61,292 nt of DNA from Sphingobium quisquiliarum P25 (GTDB lineage: Bacteria > Pseudomonadota > Alphaproteobacteria > Sphingomonadales > Sphingomonadaceae): contig NZ_ATHO01000131.1 of the NCBI RefSeq assembly GCF_000445065.1, positions 1 to 61,292 of the forward strand. Reading direction: 5' to 3'. Under the pieces are notes generated by a model, which worked only from the letters and a program-made list of their open reading frames with translations, was not told where the DNA came from and ran no database searches. The position numbers and the translations under genes were made by a program. How positions within the stretch are numbered: position 1 is the first letter of the stretch; each line of letters opens with the position of its first letter. This document shows, one piece after another, positions 1 through 10,178 of this stretch.

Positions 1-314
1 GCCGCCGCATAGCTCCCCGCCCGCGCCAGCGCGACGAAGGCGCGTATCTGCGCCGCCGTCACCCGGCTGCTGCCGATCAGCCGCAGCGCCGCCTCGACAC
101 GCGGGGCCAGCCTGCCTGCCGCCTCCGTGGGGGCCATTCCGCCCGGTTGCCGTTCGAACAGGGGCAGGCCCAACTGCGCCTCCAGCTTGGCGATGCCCTG
201 CGTCACCGCAGGCTGCGTCAAGTTCACAGACCGCGCCGCCAGGCTGACGCTCCCCTGCTCCACCACCGCCGCCATGGCGGCCAGATGGCGGATATTGAAC
301 TGGTCGGGACTCAT
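1..314 (-). CDS. LysR-type regulator, N-terminal part, two HTH domains
   Basis: The gene runs off the left edge, so only about 104 N-terminal residues are visible. It starts at the ATG at 314. Residues 8-67 form a standard LysR winged helix, with the signature LTQPAVTQGIAKLEAQLG. Residues 85-104 (AQIRAFVALARAGSYAA) look like the start of a second LysR helix-turn-helix rather than an effector domain. It is divergent from ligK with a 105-base gap that holds a LysR-type dyad. In Sphingobium sp. SYK-6 the LysR protein LigR activates the ligK-containing operon, so a LigR-like role is inferred from position. The family is certain; the LigR identity is not. Confidence 0.85.
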   Translation of the reverse strand, partial: MSPDQFNIRHLAAMAAVVEQGSVSLAARSVNLTQPAVTQGIAKLEAQLGLPLFERQPGGMAPTEAAGRLAPRVEAALRLIGSSRVTAAQIRAFVALARAGSYAA

Positions 315-322
315 GATCGACG

Positions 323-338
323 ATTAGCAAAAACTAAT
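323..338. promoter_or_regulatory. LysR-type operator candidate (T-N11-A dyad)
   Basis: ATTAGCAAAAACTAAT is a perfect 5-base dyad (ATTAG, 6-base spacer, CTAAT) that also fits the LysR T-N11-A rule. It lies in the gap between the divergent LysR gene and ligK, 9 bases upstream of the LysR start and 82 bases upstream of ligK. Regulation of both genes from here is inferred. Confidence 0.55.
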
Positions 339-419
339 AGGAAGCACATAGATCAAATTGGAGGAATTCGTTCCAAGGCTCCATTTCACTCGTGATTTCG
401 CGAGAGAGGAAAAGGGATC

Positions 420-1094
420 ATGTCCGCCATAGTCGTCCAGAATATCGAACGGGCAGAGCTTTCCGTCATCGACGGCCTCGCCAGATGCGGCGTCGCCACC
501 GTCCATGAAGCGCAGGGCCGCACCGGCCTCCTCGCCCCCTATATGCGCCCCATCTACGCAGGCGCGCGCATCGCGGGCAGCGCCGTCACCATCTCCGCCC
601 CTCCGGGCGACAACTGGATGGTCCATGTCGCGATCGAGCAGTTGAAGGAAGGCGACATCCTCCTCCTCGCGCCCACCAGCCCCTGCACCGACGGCTATTT
701 CGGCGACCTGCTCGCCACCTCCGCGCAGGCGCGCGGCTGCCGCGGCCTCGTCATCGACGCGGGCGTGCGCGACATTCGTGACCTCACCGCCATGCACTTC
801 CCGGTCTGGTCGAAGGCCGTCCATGCCCAGGGCACGGTCAAGAACACATTGGGCAGCGTCAACGTCCCGGTCGTCTGCGCCAACGCCCTCGTCAATCCGG
901 GCGACGTCATCATCGCCGACGATGACGGCGTCTGCATCGTCCCGCGTGCCGATGCCGCCGCCGTGCTGGAAAAGGCGCAGGCGCGCGAAGCCGCCGAAGA
1001 AGCCAAGCGCGTCCGCCTTGCCGCTGGTGAACTCGGCCTCGACATCTACAATATGCGCCCCCGCCTGGAAGAGATGGGACTGAAATATATCTGA
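420..1094 (+). CDS. ligK: 4-carboxy-4-hydroxy-2-oxoadipate / 4-hydroxy-4-methyl-2-oxoglutarate aldolase
   Basis: Class II aldolase of the RraA-like fold, 224 aa. It splits 4-carboxy-4-hydroxy-2-oxoadipate into pyruvate and oxaloacetate, the last step of protocatechuate 4,5-cleavage. The signature [12 protein letters not shown] places the conserved Arg-Asp pair at 117-118, matching the active-site pair of characterised HMG/CHA aldolases, and the length equals that of LigK. The ATG at 420 follows a purine-rich stretch (gagaggaaaaggg). It is the first gene of ligK-ligU-ligI, although the next gene is separated from it by an inverted repeat. RraA regulators share the fold, but the lig neighbours settle the assignment. 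Confidence 0.93.
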   Translation: MSAIVVQNIERAELSVIDGLARCGVATVHEAQGRTGLLAPYMRPIYAGARIAGSAVTISAPPGDNWMVHVAIEQLKEGDILLLAPTSPCTDGYFGDLLATSAQARGCRGLVIDAGVRDIRDLTAMHFPVWSKAVHAQGTVKNTLGSVNVPVVCANALVNPGDVIIADDDGVCIVPRADAAAVLEKAQAREAAEEAKRVRLAAGELGLDIYNMRPRLEEMGLKYI

Positions 1095-1103
1095 GTCCCA
1101 AAG

Positions 1104-1177
1104 CCGTTCGTTTCGAGCATAGTCGAGAAACGATAGAAACGCGCTAACCGCTTCTCGACTACGCTCGAAGCGAACGG
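1104..1177. repeat. Inverted repeat of the sphingomonad CTCGA type
   Basis: Two 29-base arms (1104-1132 and 1149-1177) are inverted copies that match at 26 of 29 positions, separated by 16 bases. Each arm contains TCGA-N6-TCGA and ends in CCGTTCG/CGAACGG. Elements with this CTCGA/CGAACGG core recur between genes in many Sphingomonadaceae genomes. This one sits between ligK and ligU, and its right arm ends about 8 bases before the ligU start, so it may form a hairpin in the shared mRNA. Confidence 0.75.
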
Positions 1178-1185
1178 AGGTTGAA

Positions 1186-3125
<1,940 letters not shown>

Positions 3126-3278
3126 CCAGCGCCGTCAAGGTACAGAGTTGATCCTGCACAGGACGCCTCGCCTGCTAACATGGCTATAGCCGAGACAGAC
3201 GAGCAGGGCACCATTTACATCGAAGGTCAGGACAAGCTAAGAGCTTGCCTTCTCTTCCCTGCGGATGGATGCCCCACG

Positions 3279-3989
3279 ATGCCCGATGAACTACAGCCCG
3301 ACATTACGGCACTTACCGTTCAACTTTTGAGCGCCTATGTTTCCAAGAACAATGTTCCGAGCGAGAGCCTGGCCGATTTGATCAGGTCGACGCGCGCGGC
3401 GCTGTTGCAAAATCCGGCCGAAGAGGCGGGGGCTGCGGAGCCGGAATATGTCCCGGCCGTGTCGATCCGCAAGAGCTTGTCATCGCCTGACCATATATTG
3501 AGCTTGATCAATGGTCAGCCTTACAAGACATTGAAGCGGCATCTTGAGGCGAATGGATTGACGGCGGACGAATATCGCCAGCGCTACAAGCTGCCCAAAT
3601 CCTACCCCCTGGTTGCGCCCAACTATTCCGAAGCGCGCCGTGGCGTTGCCCAGCGGCTTGGCCTTGGCCGCAAGACCCCTGCGGGCAATGCGGAAACTAC
3701 GCCTGAGCAAAGCGCGCCGCCCGAACAGCCCAAAGCGGCAGCAAAGCCCGCTACGGCCGCGCCGGTGAAAGCGCCAGCCGCTTCCCCGAACAAGGACGTC
3801 AAGAGCAAGGCAGCGGAAAAGCCCGCCGCCGATGCCAAGGCTAAGGCGCGCAAGCGCCTCTCGATCGCAAGCCCGAAGGGGCAGGATAAGGCAGCGGCGG
3901 CGGCTGATGCACCCACTCCGCCCAAGGCAAAGGCGAAGCGCGGGGCAGCACCACGGAAAACGGCATCTGCTGAAACGAAGGGCGAGTGA
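3279..3989 (+). CDS. MucR/Ros-family regulator with long Lys/Ala/Pro tail
   Basis: About 236 aa from the ATG at 3279 (MPDELQPDITALTVQLLSAY, the usual MucR start); an upstream in-frame ATG at 3180 would add 33 unrelated residues. The MucR domain covers residues 1-125: SIRKSL, the core YKTLKRHLEANGLTADEYRQ, and YPLVAPNYSEARR. The cysteine that binds zinc in Ros (usually within CLEDGK) is replaced (LINGQP), so a zinc finger is unlikely; zinc-lacking MucR relatives are known. Residues after about 130 are a low-complexity basic tail of repeated KPA, AAK and KAK motifs, resembling histone H1 tails. It probably binds AT-rich DNA as a global regulator. Confidence 0.88.
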   Translation: MPDELQPDITALTVQLLSAYVSKNNVPSESLADLIRSTRAALLQNPAEEAGAAEPEYVPAVSIRKSLSSPDHILSLINGQPYKTLKRHLEANGLTADEYRQRYKLPKSYPLVAPNYSEARRGVAQRLGLGRKTPAGNAETTPEQSAPPEQPKAAAKPATAAPVKAPAASPNKDVKSKAAEKPAADAKAKARKRLSIASPKGQDKAAAAADAPTPPKAKAKRGAAPRKTASAETKGE

Positions 3990-4141
3990 TAAAAAGACAG
4001 CGGTTCAGCCGAGTGGCTTAGCCACCCGCCTCAATGGTTTAGCGGCATATCCGGGGATTGACCGCAAAGCGCTTCCTACACTTGAGGCTGGTTCCGCGCG
4101 CAAGACAACGCAATGCCCTGCGCGCGGACGATATGAGCGCC

Positions 4142-6375
4142 TCAGAAGCGGGCGCTCACCGCTATGCCATAGGTGCGCGGTTCAAGACTGAGCCGCCGTC
4201 CACCAGTTCCTGCTCGCTCAAAAGACCATAAACCTTGGAGTTGGTGAGGTTCCGGCCCCACAAGCGCACCTTGTAATGATCGCCGGGGAAAGAATAACCG
4301 ATTTCGGCGGACACAAGTTCATATCCCGGCTGGAAGATACGGTTGTCTGCCTCCGGGAACCAGCGTGCGCTGCGATAGTAATTCCCGCTCAGTGAAAGCG
4401 TCCCGCCGCCAAGATCGGTTTCATAAGTTGCGCCAAGATTGAAGGTATAATCTGGAGCATTGATGGTGTGACGGCCTGACGCATCGAAGGAGCTGATGGA
4501 GTTGCCTCCTGTCAATTGCCCGGTTACCGGGTCCCTGTTGGGCGTGATCAGAACCGCATCGGGGAAAGATGTGTAGCGCGAATGCATCAAGGAAAGTGAG
4601 CCTCGCAGCGTCAATCCTTGAAACGGAATTGCCGTCAATTCAGCCTCAGCGCCGTAGATCTTGGCTGATGCCGCGTTGAGGATCTGGAGCGTGCCGGACA
4701 GCGTACGCGTCAACTGGATATTGCTGTAGTCATAATAAAACCCAGCAATATTCAGCCGCAAATGGCGGTCGAGCGCATCGACCTTCAACCCTCCCTCGAA
4801 GGCATCGATCTTTTCGGGTTCGAGTGGAGGGGCTGTAAGGGCATTCAAGTTGAACGTCCCGCTCTTGAAGCCACGATTGTAGGACGCATAGACCATCAGG
4901 TCAGGCGTGAAGTGATGGTCGAGAGACAGGCGCCAGCTGGGCTGGCTGTCCGTCACCTTTTGAGGCTCCGCGACGGTTCGCGGAAGCGCAACGTCTGCGA
5001 AAGTCAGGATAGTCTGGTTATATCCGCTCAACCGGCGGCGATCACGCGTGTAGCGAATGCCACCCGTAAGATTCGTGTCCTCACCCAGCGGAACCGTCGC
5101 TTGTGCATAGGCTGCCAGCGATGTGGTCACCTGACGAGCATTGGTGATCTGATCAATAGGACCGGGCTGGTGCGAGAGGAACGGGTAAACCGTCGCGTTG
5201 GGATTGGTTCTGGCATCGTTACGGAAGTAATAAAGGCCGAAAATCCATTTGATCGGGCTGCTCTCGTCCGACAGAAGTTGCAGTTCCTGGGAGAACTGCT
5301 TTTCGCGTGGTTGCAAGGCAATCACCAGGCCAGGCGTTGGACTGGCGTCCTGGTCAAAACTTTGAAAACCCTTCGTGTTGCGATATGCAGAGATGCTGAG
5401 CAGGCGAATGTCGCCGAGCCCCTGTTCTACCTTCAGGCTACCACCCCAGGCTTCGACACGCGAATCGGAGAAGTAATCGCTCGCGGTATCCCAAAATCCG
5501 CCGTTAAACCGGTATCCCGTCGCAGTCACCGCGCCCTCGATCGCCCGGACGGCGACGGCCTTGCTTGAATGCGTCTTGGAATAATCTGCCGAAAGCGTGA
5601 TCCGCGTGTCGGAACCAGGCTCATACAGCCATTTGGTGCGCAACGATAGATCAAGCGGTGTTCTGTTGACGTCTTCACCCGTGGGAATGTTCTTCCCCCA
5701 GCCCTGCCCCTGGTGAGAATAATAGCCCGCGAAGTCCACCGCCAGATTTGGTGCAATCCCTCCGGTCGCGTATAGCTTTGTTTCCAGTGTCTCGAAGTTA
5801 TCGTAGCCGACGCTGGCCTCCACCGAAGGCGTCTGGCTGGGATCGCGCGTTATCACCTGTACAAGGCCGCCCGTCGCATTGCGGCCAAACAATGTTCCCT
5901 GTGGCCCCTTCAGGACTTCGATACGTTCTATATTGTTGAGTGCGAACACGGAGCCTGCTTGAGACGCGATATAGACGCCATCGACATAAGTGGCGATGCT
6001 CGATTCCTGCCCCGCACCAACTGATTGTGCGCCGACGCCGCGAAGGAATGGCGTGGCATTTCCCACCGAGATCGTGACTTTAAGACCGGGCGTGATCACG
6101 GCGAGATCCTGCGTGCCACGGACGCCGAGCGCCTGCACGGCCTCCGCAGTCACGGCAGTTACCGACACCGGAACACGCTGCAAATTTTCACTGCGCCGTT
6201 GCGCCGTGACTACAATATCCTCAATCTGGCCTGAGGAAGCGGAACTGCCGTTTGCACCTGATACTCCGGCAACAGGCGCATTCTGGTCATTACCAGAGGC
6301 GTGCTCCTGTCCCCATACAGGCGTGGATATTGTCAATGCAATGATCGACACGCCCAACATCTTCGTTGTTCGCAT
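4142..6375 (-). CDS. TonB-dependent receptor 1, frameshifted at the C-terminus
   Basis: Outer-membrane TonB-dependent receptor of about 740 aa. A signal peptide (MRTTKMLGVSIIALTISTPV) is followed by the TonB-box region EDIVVTAQRRSENLQ, a plug with LKGPQGTLFGRNATGG, and a beta-barrel. The start at 6375 follows ggggaggag. As written, the frame ends at 4162 with a non-family tail. Shifting by one base near 4191-4200 restores LEPRTYGIAVSARF and a stop at 4142, the normal family ending with a terminal Phe. One missing C in a GGCC-like context explains this. The substrate is unknown; the neighbourhood suggests an aromatic compound. Confidence 0.88.
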
Positions 6376-6783
6376 GGCTATTACTCCTCCCCCATAACCG
6401 CCAATACTCGCGGCTGATTGATTTCGCCAATTCTGGTTGTCTTATGAACGGACAATAAATTCAGAGCGGGCAGCAATGCCCAACTTCTCCGCCGGACATA
6501 GATCCCGGCGTAGAATTTACGTTTTTTCTTTACTGCCAACCCAAACGACCTCCAGGGACTTCGCCCTGGGAGTTTTCTTTTCCATTCAGTTACGCTCGAT
6601 AAGGAACCGAGCAGCCAGATCAAATACAAGCTGGTTATGAATGGCATCAGCCGGACCGATAGTATGGCTAATCGGGAAGACCATGGGAGAGCGCATGCTA
6701 AGCATCAGCGTTCCGGCCCAGACCATGAAGGCCTGAGCCGGAAAAAATTCTCCAACGGTGTCGGGGGAGCGTGTATCCCGCGG
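6376..6783. other. Intergenic region, promoter side of TonB receptor 1
   Basis: 408 bases with no convincing gene on either strand. The left part should hold the promoter and leader of TonB receptor 1. The right part holds a hairpin (6711-6743: TTCCGGCCCAG, 11-base loop, CTGAGCCGGAA, one mismatch), placed to end transcription of the VOC-protein gene. Short open frames here lack ribosome sites and family resemblance. Confidence 0.6.
6711..6743 (-). terminator. Hairpin downstream of the extradiol-dioxygenase-like gene
   Basis: The 11-base arms TTCCGGCCCAG and CTGAGCCGGAA pair with one mismatch around an 11-base loop, 41 bases past the stop codon at 6784. There is no T-tract in the direction of transcription, so termination efficiency is uncertain. 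Confidence 0.45.
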
Positions 6784-7857
6784 CTATTCAGCCGCCACCT
6801 GCTCATCACCTGCCGGAACTTCGCTCGGATGCGATTCCAACTGCTTTTCCGCCACCAGATAAGGACGCGGCTTTGTCTCGCCCCGATCATGAACGAAGCC
6901 GGGCGCGAAACCTACGCTCCAGTCGTGCCCTTCATACCAGAATTGCGGGATGTCGTGCATCCACTGGGCAAAGCCGAACATCGCGTCGAAATCGCGCGGG
7001 ACCCAATTGTCGTCGCATGCATCGACATCTGCGCCATATTCGGCGTCGCCTCCGGCCGGACAGGGAATATAGTTGAACAGGCCCGATGAAATCCGGTGAC
7101 GGCCAAGCCCCCATTCCGATTTCGCCCAGCCCCGGCGCTGCATATAGAGGGTGCCAGCCATGATCTCGTCCAGATCGGTGACCGCGAAGTTCGTATGGCA
7201 GAAAGATGTCTTGCCCTGCACCGACGCGAAGGGAAGGTTTGAGCTATAGAAGAAGATGTTATGGTGATCGCTTGCGCCATCAGCGCGAAGATAGGAACCG
7301 AAGCCACGCTGCGTATCCGTCAGGCGGAAATCCAGGCGATCGCGCATGAACTGGGCACAGCCATCGGTATCTGCGACGAAGAAAACGACATGACCGAGCC
7401 GCTTCGGATAGGCACGCTCGATCCATTTGCGATGGACATTGAGCCGGTTGATGTTCCCCGGCGAATTGACCGGATCGACAGACGTTTGCGGCATGCGGAA
7501 GGTGGGCCAGAGGCGCAGCGCCATGGGAATGCCGCCATCAGCGATGAAATGCGCCGTCCCGTCAGGATCGCGGCGCACTTCCCGGTCGGCCGCGACGCGT
7601 GCCGCCAGGCGGTCGAGATCGGCCTGGCAATCAACACCCCACACAGTCTCATGAACGCCGATGCCGACGATTTCCGAACCCTCTATCGGGTGGGTCGAAA
7701 GCCGTTGTAATATGACATTGGATGTATCGGGCAGGCGATAACGCACCATGTCGCTGGTTCGATCATAGATTTTGAGGCCGTAATCCTCAAAGAAATCGAC
7801 GCACCGTTCCAGATCGTCGACACAATAAACGAGCGATTCTATCCCGAGGATTGTCAC
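6784..7857 (-). CDS. Type I extradiol dioxygenase-like two-domain VOC protein
   Basis: 357 aa with two vicinal-oxygen-chelate modules, beginning GIESLVYCVDDLERCV and LGHVVFFVADTDGCA. Counting from the GTG at 7857, the second module has His156, His221 and Glu273, plus Tyr263 and a DHHNIFF pair near 198. These match the order and spacing of the BphC-type iron ligands (His146, His210, Glu260) and Tyr250. An intact extradiol ring-cleavage site is therefore likely. The GTG start is chosen because ggagag lies 6 bases before it; the upstream TTG lacks a ribosome site. A glyoxalase-like non-cleaving VOC protein is the alternative. It stands alone, upstream of a LysR gene on the same strand. Confidence 0.78.
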   Translation of the reverse strand: MTILGIESLVYCVDDLERCVDFFEDYGLKIYDRTSDMVRYRLPDTSNVILQRLSTHPIEGSEIVGIGVHETVWGVDCQADLDRLAARVAADREVRRDPDGTAHFIADGGIPMALRLWPTFRMPQTSVDPVNSPGNINRLNVHRKWIERAYPKRLGHVVFFVADTDGCAQFMRDRLDFRLTDTQRGFGSYLRADGASDHHNIFFYSSNLPFASVQGKTSFCHTNFAVTDLDEIMAGTLYMQRRGWAKSEWGLGRHRISSGLFNYIPCPAGGDAEYGADVDACDDNWVPRDFDAMFGFAQWMHDIPQFWYEGHDWSVGFAPGFVHDRGETKPRPYLVAEKQLESHPSEVPAGDEQVAAE

Positions 7858-8014
7858 GTCATACTCTCCACACAATTCTTGCCAGCAGGGCGGCTGGGTT
7901 CATTTGCTGGAATAATAGCGCGTTGCAGCGCCATCAAATCGTATGTCTTTATCCCCGCCATCCGCTGGGTTTATGGCAGGATCGGCAAGGTTCCGGTCCG
8001 CCGCAGCTTTGCGA

Positions 8015-8908
8015 TTATTGGAACAGGTGTCGTTCGGCCGATACGCGCTCACGTATCCAGCTTGCCGCCGTATGGACCGCCAGCGACGTTTCCCCCTGGG
8101 AAGGCTCGACAAGCCAGTAGCTTCGCTCAAGCATGATCTCGTGCGGCAGGATAGGCGCCAGTTGCGGACGGCTGCGGGCAATGAAGGCGGGCAGGACGCA
8201 CAACCCATGCCCGGCACAAGCGAATTCCATCTGCGCATAGAGGCTGGAGCTTTGCAGCGCTGGCCTCAAACCCGGCAGGATTTCGCTCAAATAGTCGAGG
8301 CCGCGGGTGAAGACCAGATCATCAATATAGCCGGAAAAGGGGTGGCGGACCAGATCATCGCGCTTGTGGATTTCGGGAGAGCTGGCGAGATACTCCTGCG
8401 ATCCATAGACGAACAGCCGGTAATTCACCAATTCTTTGCGGTCGGATTTGGGCAGATTGGGCGGATTGAGCGTGATAATAAGATCGGCCTCCCGGCGCGA
8501 CAAGGCGACGATCTGCTGAATGGTCAGCAGTTCGATGCGAAGCCGGGGGTAGGCGCGCGTGAAAGCAGGCAGTCGGCTCGCCAGAAAGAAATTGCCGAAG
8601 CCTTCGAGTGAACTGACGCGGATGTGACCGCTGATCTCGCCCGCCGAACCGATCTCCGCCTCGATATGGGTGGCTTCATGATCGATCTTCGCCGCCGCCT
8701 CCAGCAGCTTGATGCCCGTCCGGGTCAACCCATAGCCGCGAAGCGTCCGTTCGAACAATTTGGTCGAAAGCCCCCGCTCCAGCGCATCAATCCGGCGGAT
8801 CACCGTCGCATGGTCCACGGCCAGCCTGCGCGCGGCGGCTGAGACGGTGCCGGTCCGCGCCACGGCCAGAAAATAGCGCAGGTCGCCCCAATCGAATGCC
8901 AACGCCAT
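8015..8908 (-). CDS. LysR-type regulator
   Basis: About 297 aa. The N-terminal winged helix includes DLRYFLAVARTGTVSAAARR and DHATVIRRIDALE, followed by an effector domain with SGHIRVSSLEGFG and YGSQEYLASSPE. The ATG at 8908 abuts gggaggg, so the TTG two codons later (8902) has better spacing and may be the true start; an ATG further up (8944) would add 12 residues. It is divergent from the Fe-alcohol dehydrogenase operon across a 92-base gap with a 22-base dyad, and probably controls that operon. Confidence 0.88.
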   Translation of the reverse strand: MALAFDWGDLRYFLAVARTGTVSAAARRLAVDHATVIRRIDALERGLSTKLFERTLRGYGLTRTGIKLLEAAAKIDHEATHIEAEIGSAGEISGHIRVSSLEGFGNFFLASRLPAFTRAYPRLRIELLTIQQIVALSRREADLIITLNPPNLPKSDRKELVNYRLFVYGSQEYLASSPEIHKRDDLVRHPFSGYIDDLVFTRGLDYLSEILPGLRPALQSSSLYAQMEFACAGHGLCVLPAFIARSRPQLAPILPHEIMLERSYWLVEPSQGETSLAVHTAASWIRERVSAERHLFQ

Positions 8909-8936
8909 CCCTCCCGCAAAACCGCACAGATACTGC

Positions 8937-8958
8937 GCAACCATATCTGTATCGTTGC
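8937..8958. promoter_or_regulatory. 22-base dyad, likely LysR operator
   Basis: GCAAC (8937-8941) pairs with GTTGC (8954-8958), and the inner ATA (8943-8945) pairs with TAT (8950-8952) about the same centre, giving 16 of 22 symmetric positions. It sits midway between the LysR start at 8908 and the Fe-alcohol dehydrogenase start at 9001, where autoregulated LysR proteins usually bind. Confidence 0.6.
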
Positions 8959-9000
8959 ACGAAGCGCTAGGCTAGGCCGTGAAAAAGGCGGAGGACCCTG

Positions 9001-10167
9001 ATGACCTACCAAGCTGCGCTGCCGCGCGTGATGAAGATTGGCGCAGGCGCGTCCAAGGAATTAGGCGCGGTGCTCAAGATGCTGGGCCTGTCGCGCCCGT
9101 TTCTGGTGACCGATCGTTTCCTGCTGGAAAGCGGCCGTGTCGAACAGTTGCTGCATGGCCTTAGCGCCGATGCGATCGAAGCGCGCGTCTTTTCGGATAC
9201 GGTGCCTGAGCCGACCGTGGCGTCGATCGAAAATGCGCTCGCCGACCTGCTTCGCGGAAACCATGATTGCGTGATCGGCTTCGGTGGCGGCAGCCCGATG
9301 GACAGCGCCAAGGCGATCGCGGTGCTGGCGGCCTTCGGTGGGGAATGCCGCGATTACAAAGTGCCGCACATCCAGGACATATCAGGCCTGCCGGTGATCG
9401 CCATTCCGACGACGGCCGGTACGGGGTCGGAGGCGACGCGCTTCACCATCGTCACTGACGAGAAGAATGATGAAAAGATGCTCTGCACGGGCCTCGCCTA
9501 TCTGCCGGTAGCGGCGCTGATCGACTACGAGCTTACGCTGACTATGCCGCCCCGACTGACCGCCGATACCGGCATCGACGCGCTGACCCATGCGATCGAA
9601 GCCTATGTGTCGCGGCGTGCGAACCCCTTTTCCGACAGCTTCGCCCTGTTCGCCATGCGCGCCATCGCGCCGAACCTCTATCGCGTATGGGCCGACCCGC
9701 AGGACCGGGCCGCACGCGAGGCGATGATGTTCGGATCGACACAGGCGGGCATTGCCTTCTCCAACGCCAGCGTCGCGCTCGTCCATGGCATGAGTCGGCC
9801 CATCGGCGCGCATTTCCATGTGCCCCATGGCCTATCCAACGCCATGCTGCTGCCCGCGGTAACGGCATGGTCAGCGCCGGGCGCCCTCCCCCGCTATGCC
9901 GAATGCGCCCGCGCCATGGGCGTCGCGGATGAGAGCGAAGGCGATCAGGGTGCAGTCGGCAAGCTGATTGACGAACTCGTCCGGCTCAATACAGAACTCA
10001 AGGTGCCCAGCCCCTCGGCCTACGGCATCGATGGCGAGCGCTGGCACGCGCTTCTGCCTACGATGGCCGAACAGGCGCTGGCTTCGGGCTCACCGTCCAA
10101 CAATCCCGTCATTCCCACCCCCAGCGAGATCGAGGCGATCTATCGCCAGGTCTGGGCGGCGGCTTAA
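9001..10167 (+). CDS. Iron-containing (group III) alcohol dehydrogenase
   Basis: 388 aa cytosolic NAD(P)-dependent dehydrogenase. The nucleotide-binding [10 protein letters not shown] lies at 95-104. Metal ligands are Asp193 and His197 ([12 protein letters not shown]), His262 (VHGMSRPIG) and His276 (VPHG), all intact. The start at 9001 follows ggcggaggacc. It leads an operon with a CoA-acylating semialdehyde dehydrogenase 11 bases downstream and a 3-hydroxyacyl-CoA hydrolase. This context suggests oxidation of a 3-hydroxy acid such as 3-hydroxyisobutyrate to its semialdehyde, in place of a classical HIBADH. Substrate choice is inference. Confidence 0.9.
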   Translation: MTYQAALPRVMKIGAGASKELGAVLKMLGLSRPFLVTDRFLLESGRVEQLLHGLSADAIEARVFSDTVPEPTVASIENALADLLRGNHDCVIGFGGGSPMDSAKAIAVLAAFGGECRDYKVPHIQDISGLPVIAIPTTAGTGSEATRFTIVTDEKNDEKMLCTGLAYLPVAALIDYELTLTMPPRLTADTGIDALTHAIEAYVSRRANPFSDSFALFAMRAIAPNLYRVWADPQDRAAREAMMFGSTQAGIAFSNASVALVHGMSRPIGAHFHVPHGLSNAMLLPAVTAWSAPGALPRYAECARAMGVADESEGDQGAVGKLIDELVRLNTELKVPSPSAYGIDGERWHALLPTMAEQALASGSPSNNPVIPTPSEIEAIYRQVWAAA

Positions 10168-10178
10168 GGAGACATCAT

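Noticed and set aside
4013..4025. Short hairpin GTGGC-TTA-GCCAC after the MucR gene
   Set aside because: A 5-bp stem with no T-tract is too weak to call a terminator; also checked as a tRNA-like fragment and it has no cloverleaf.
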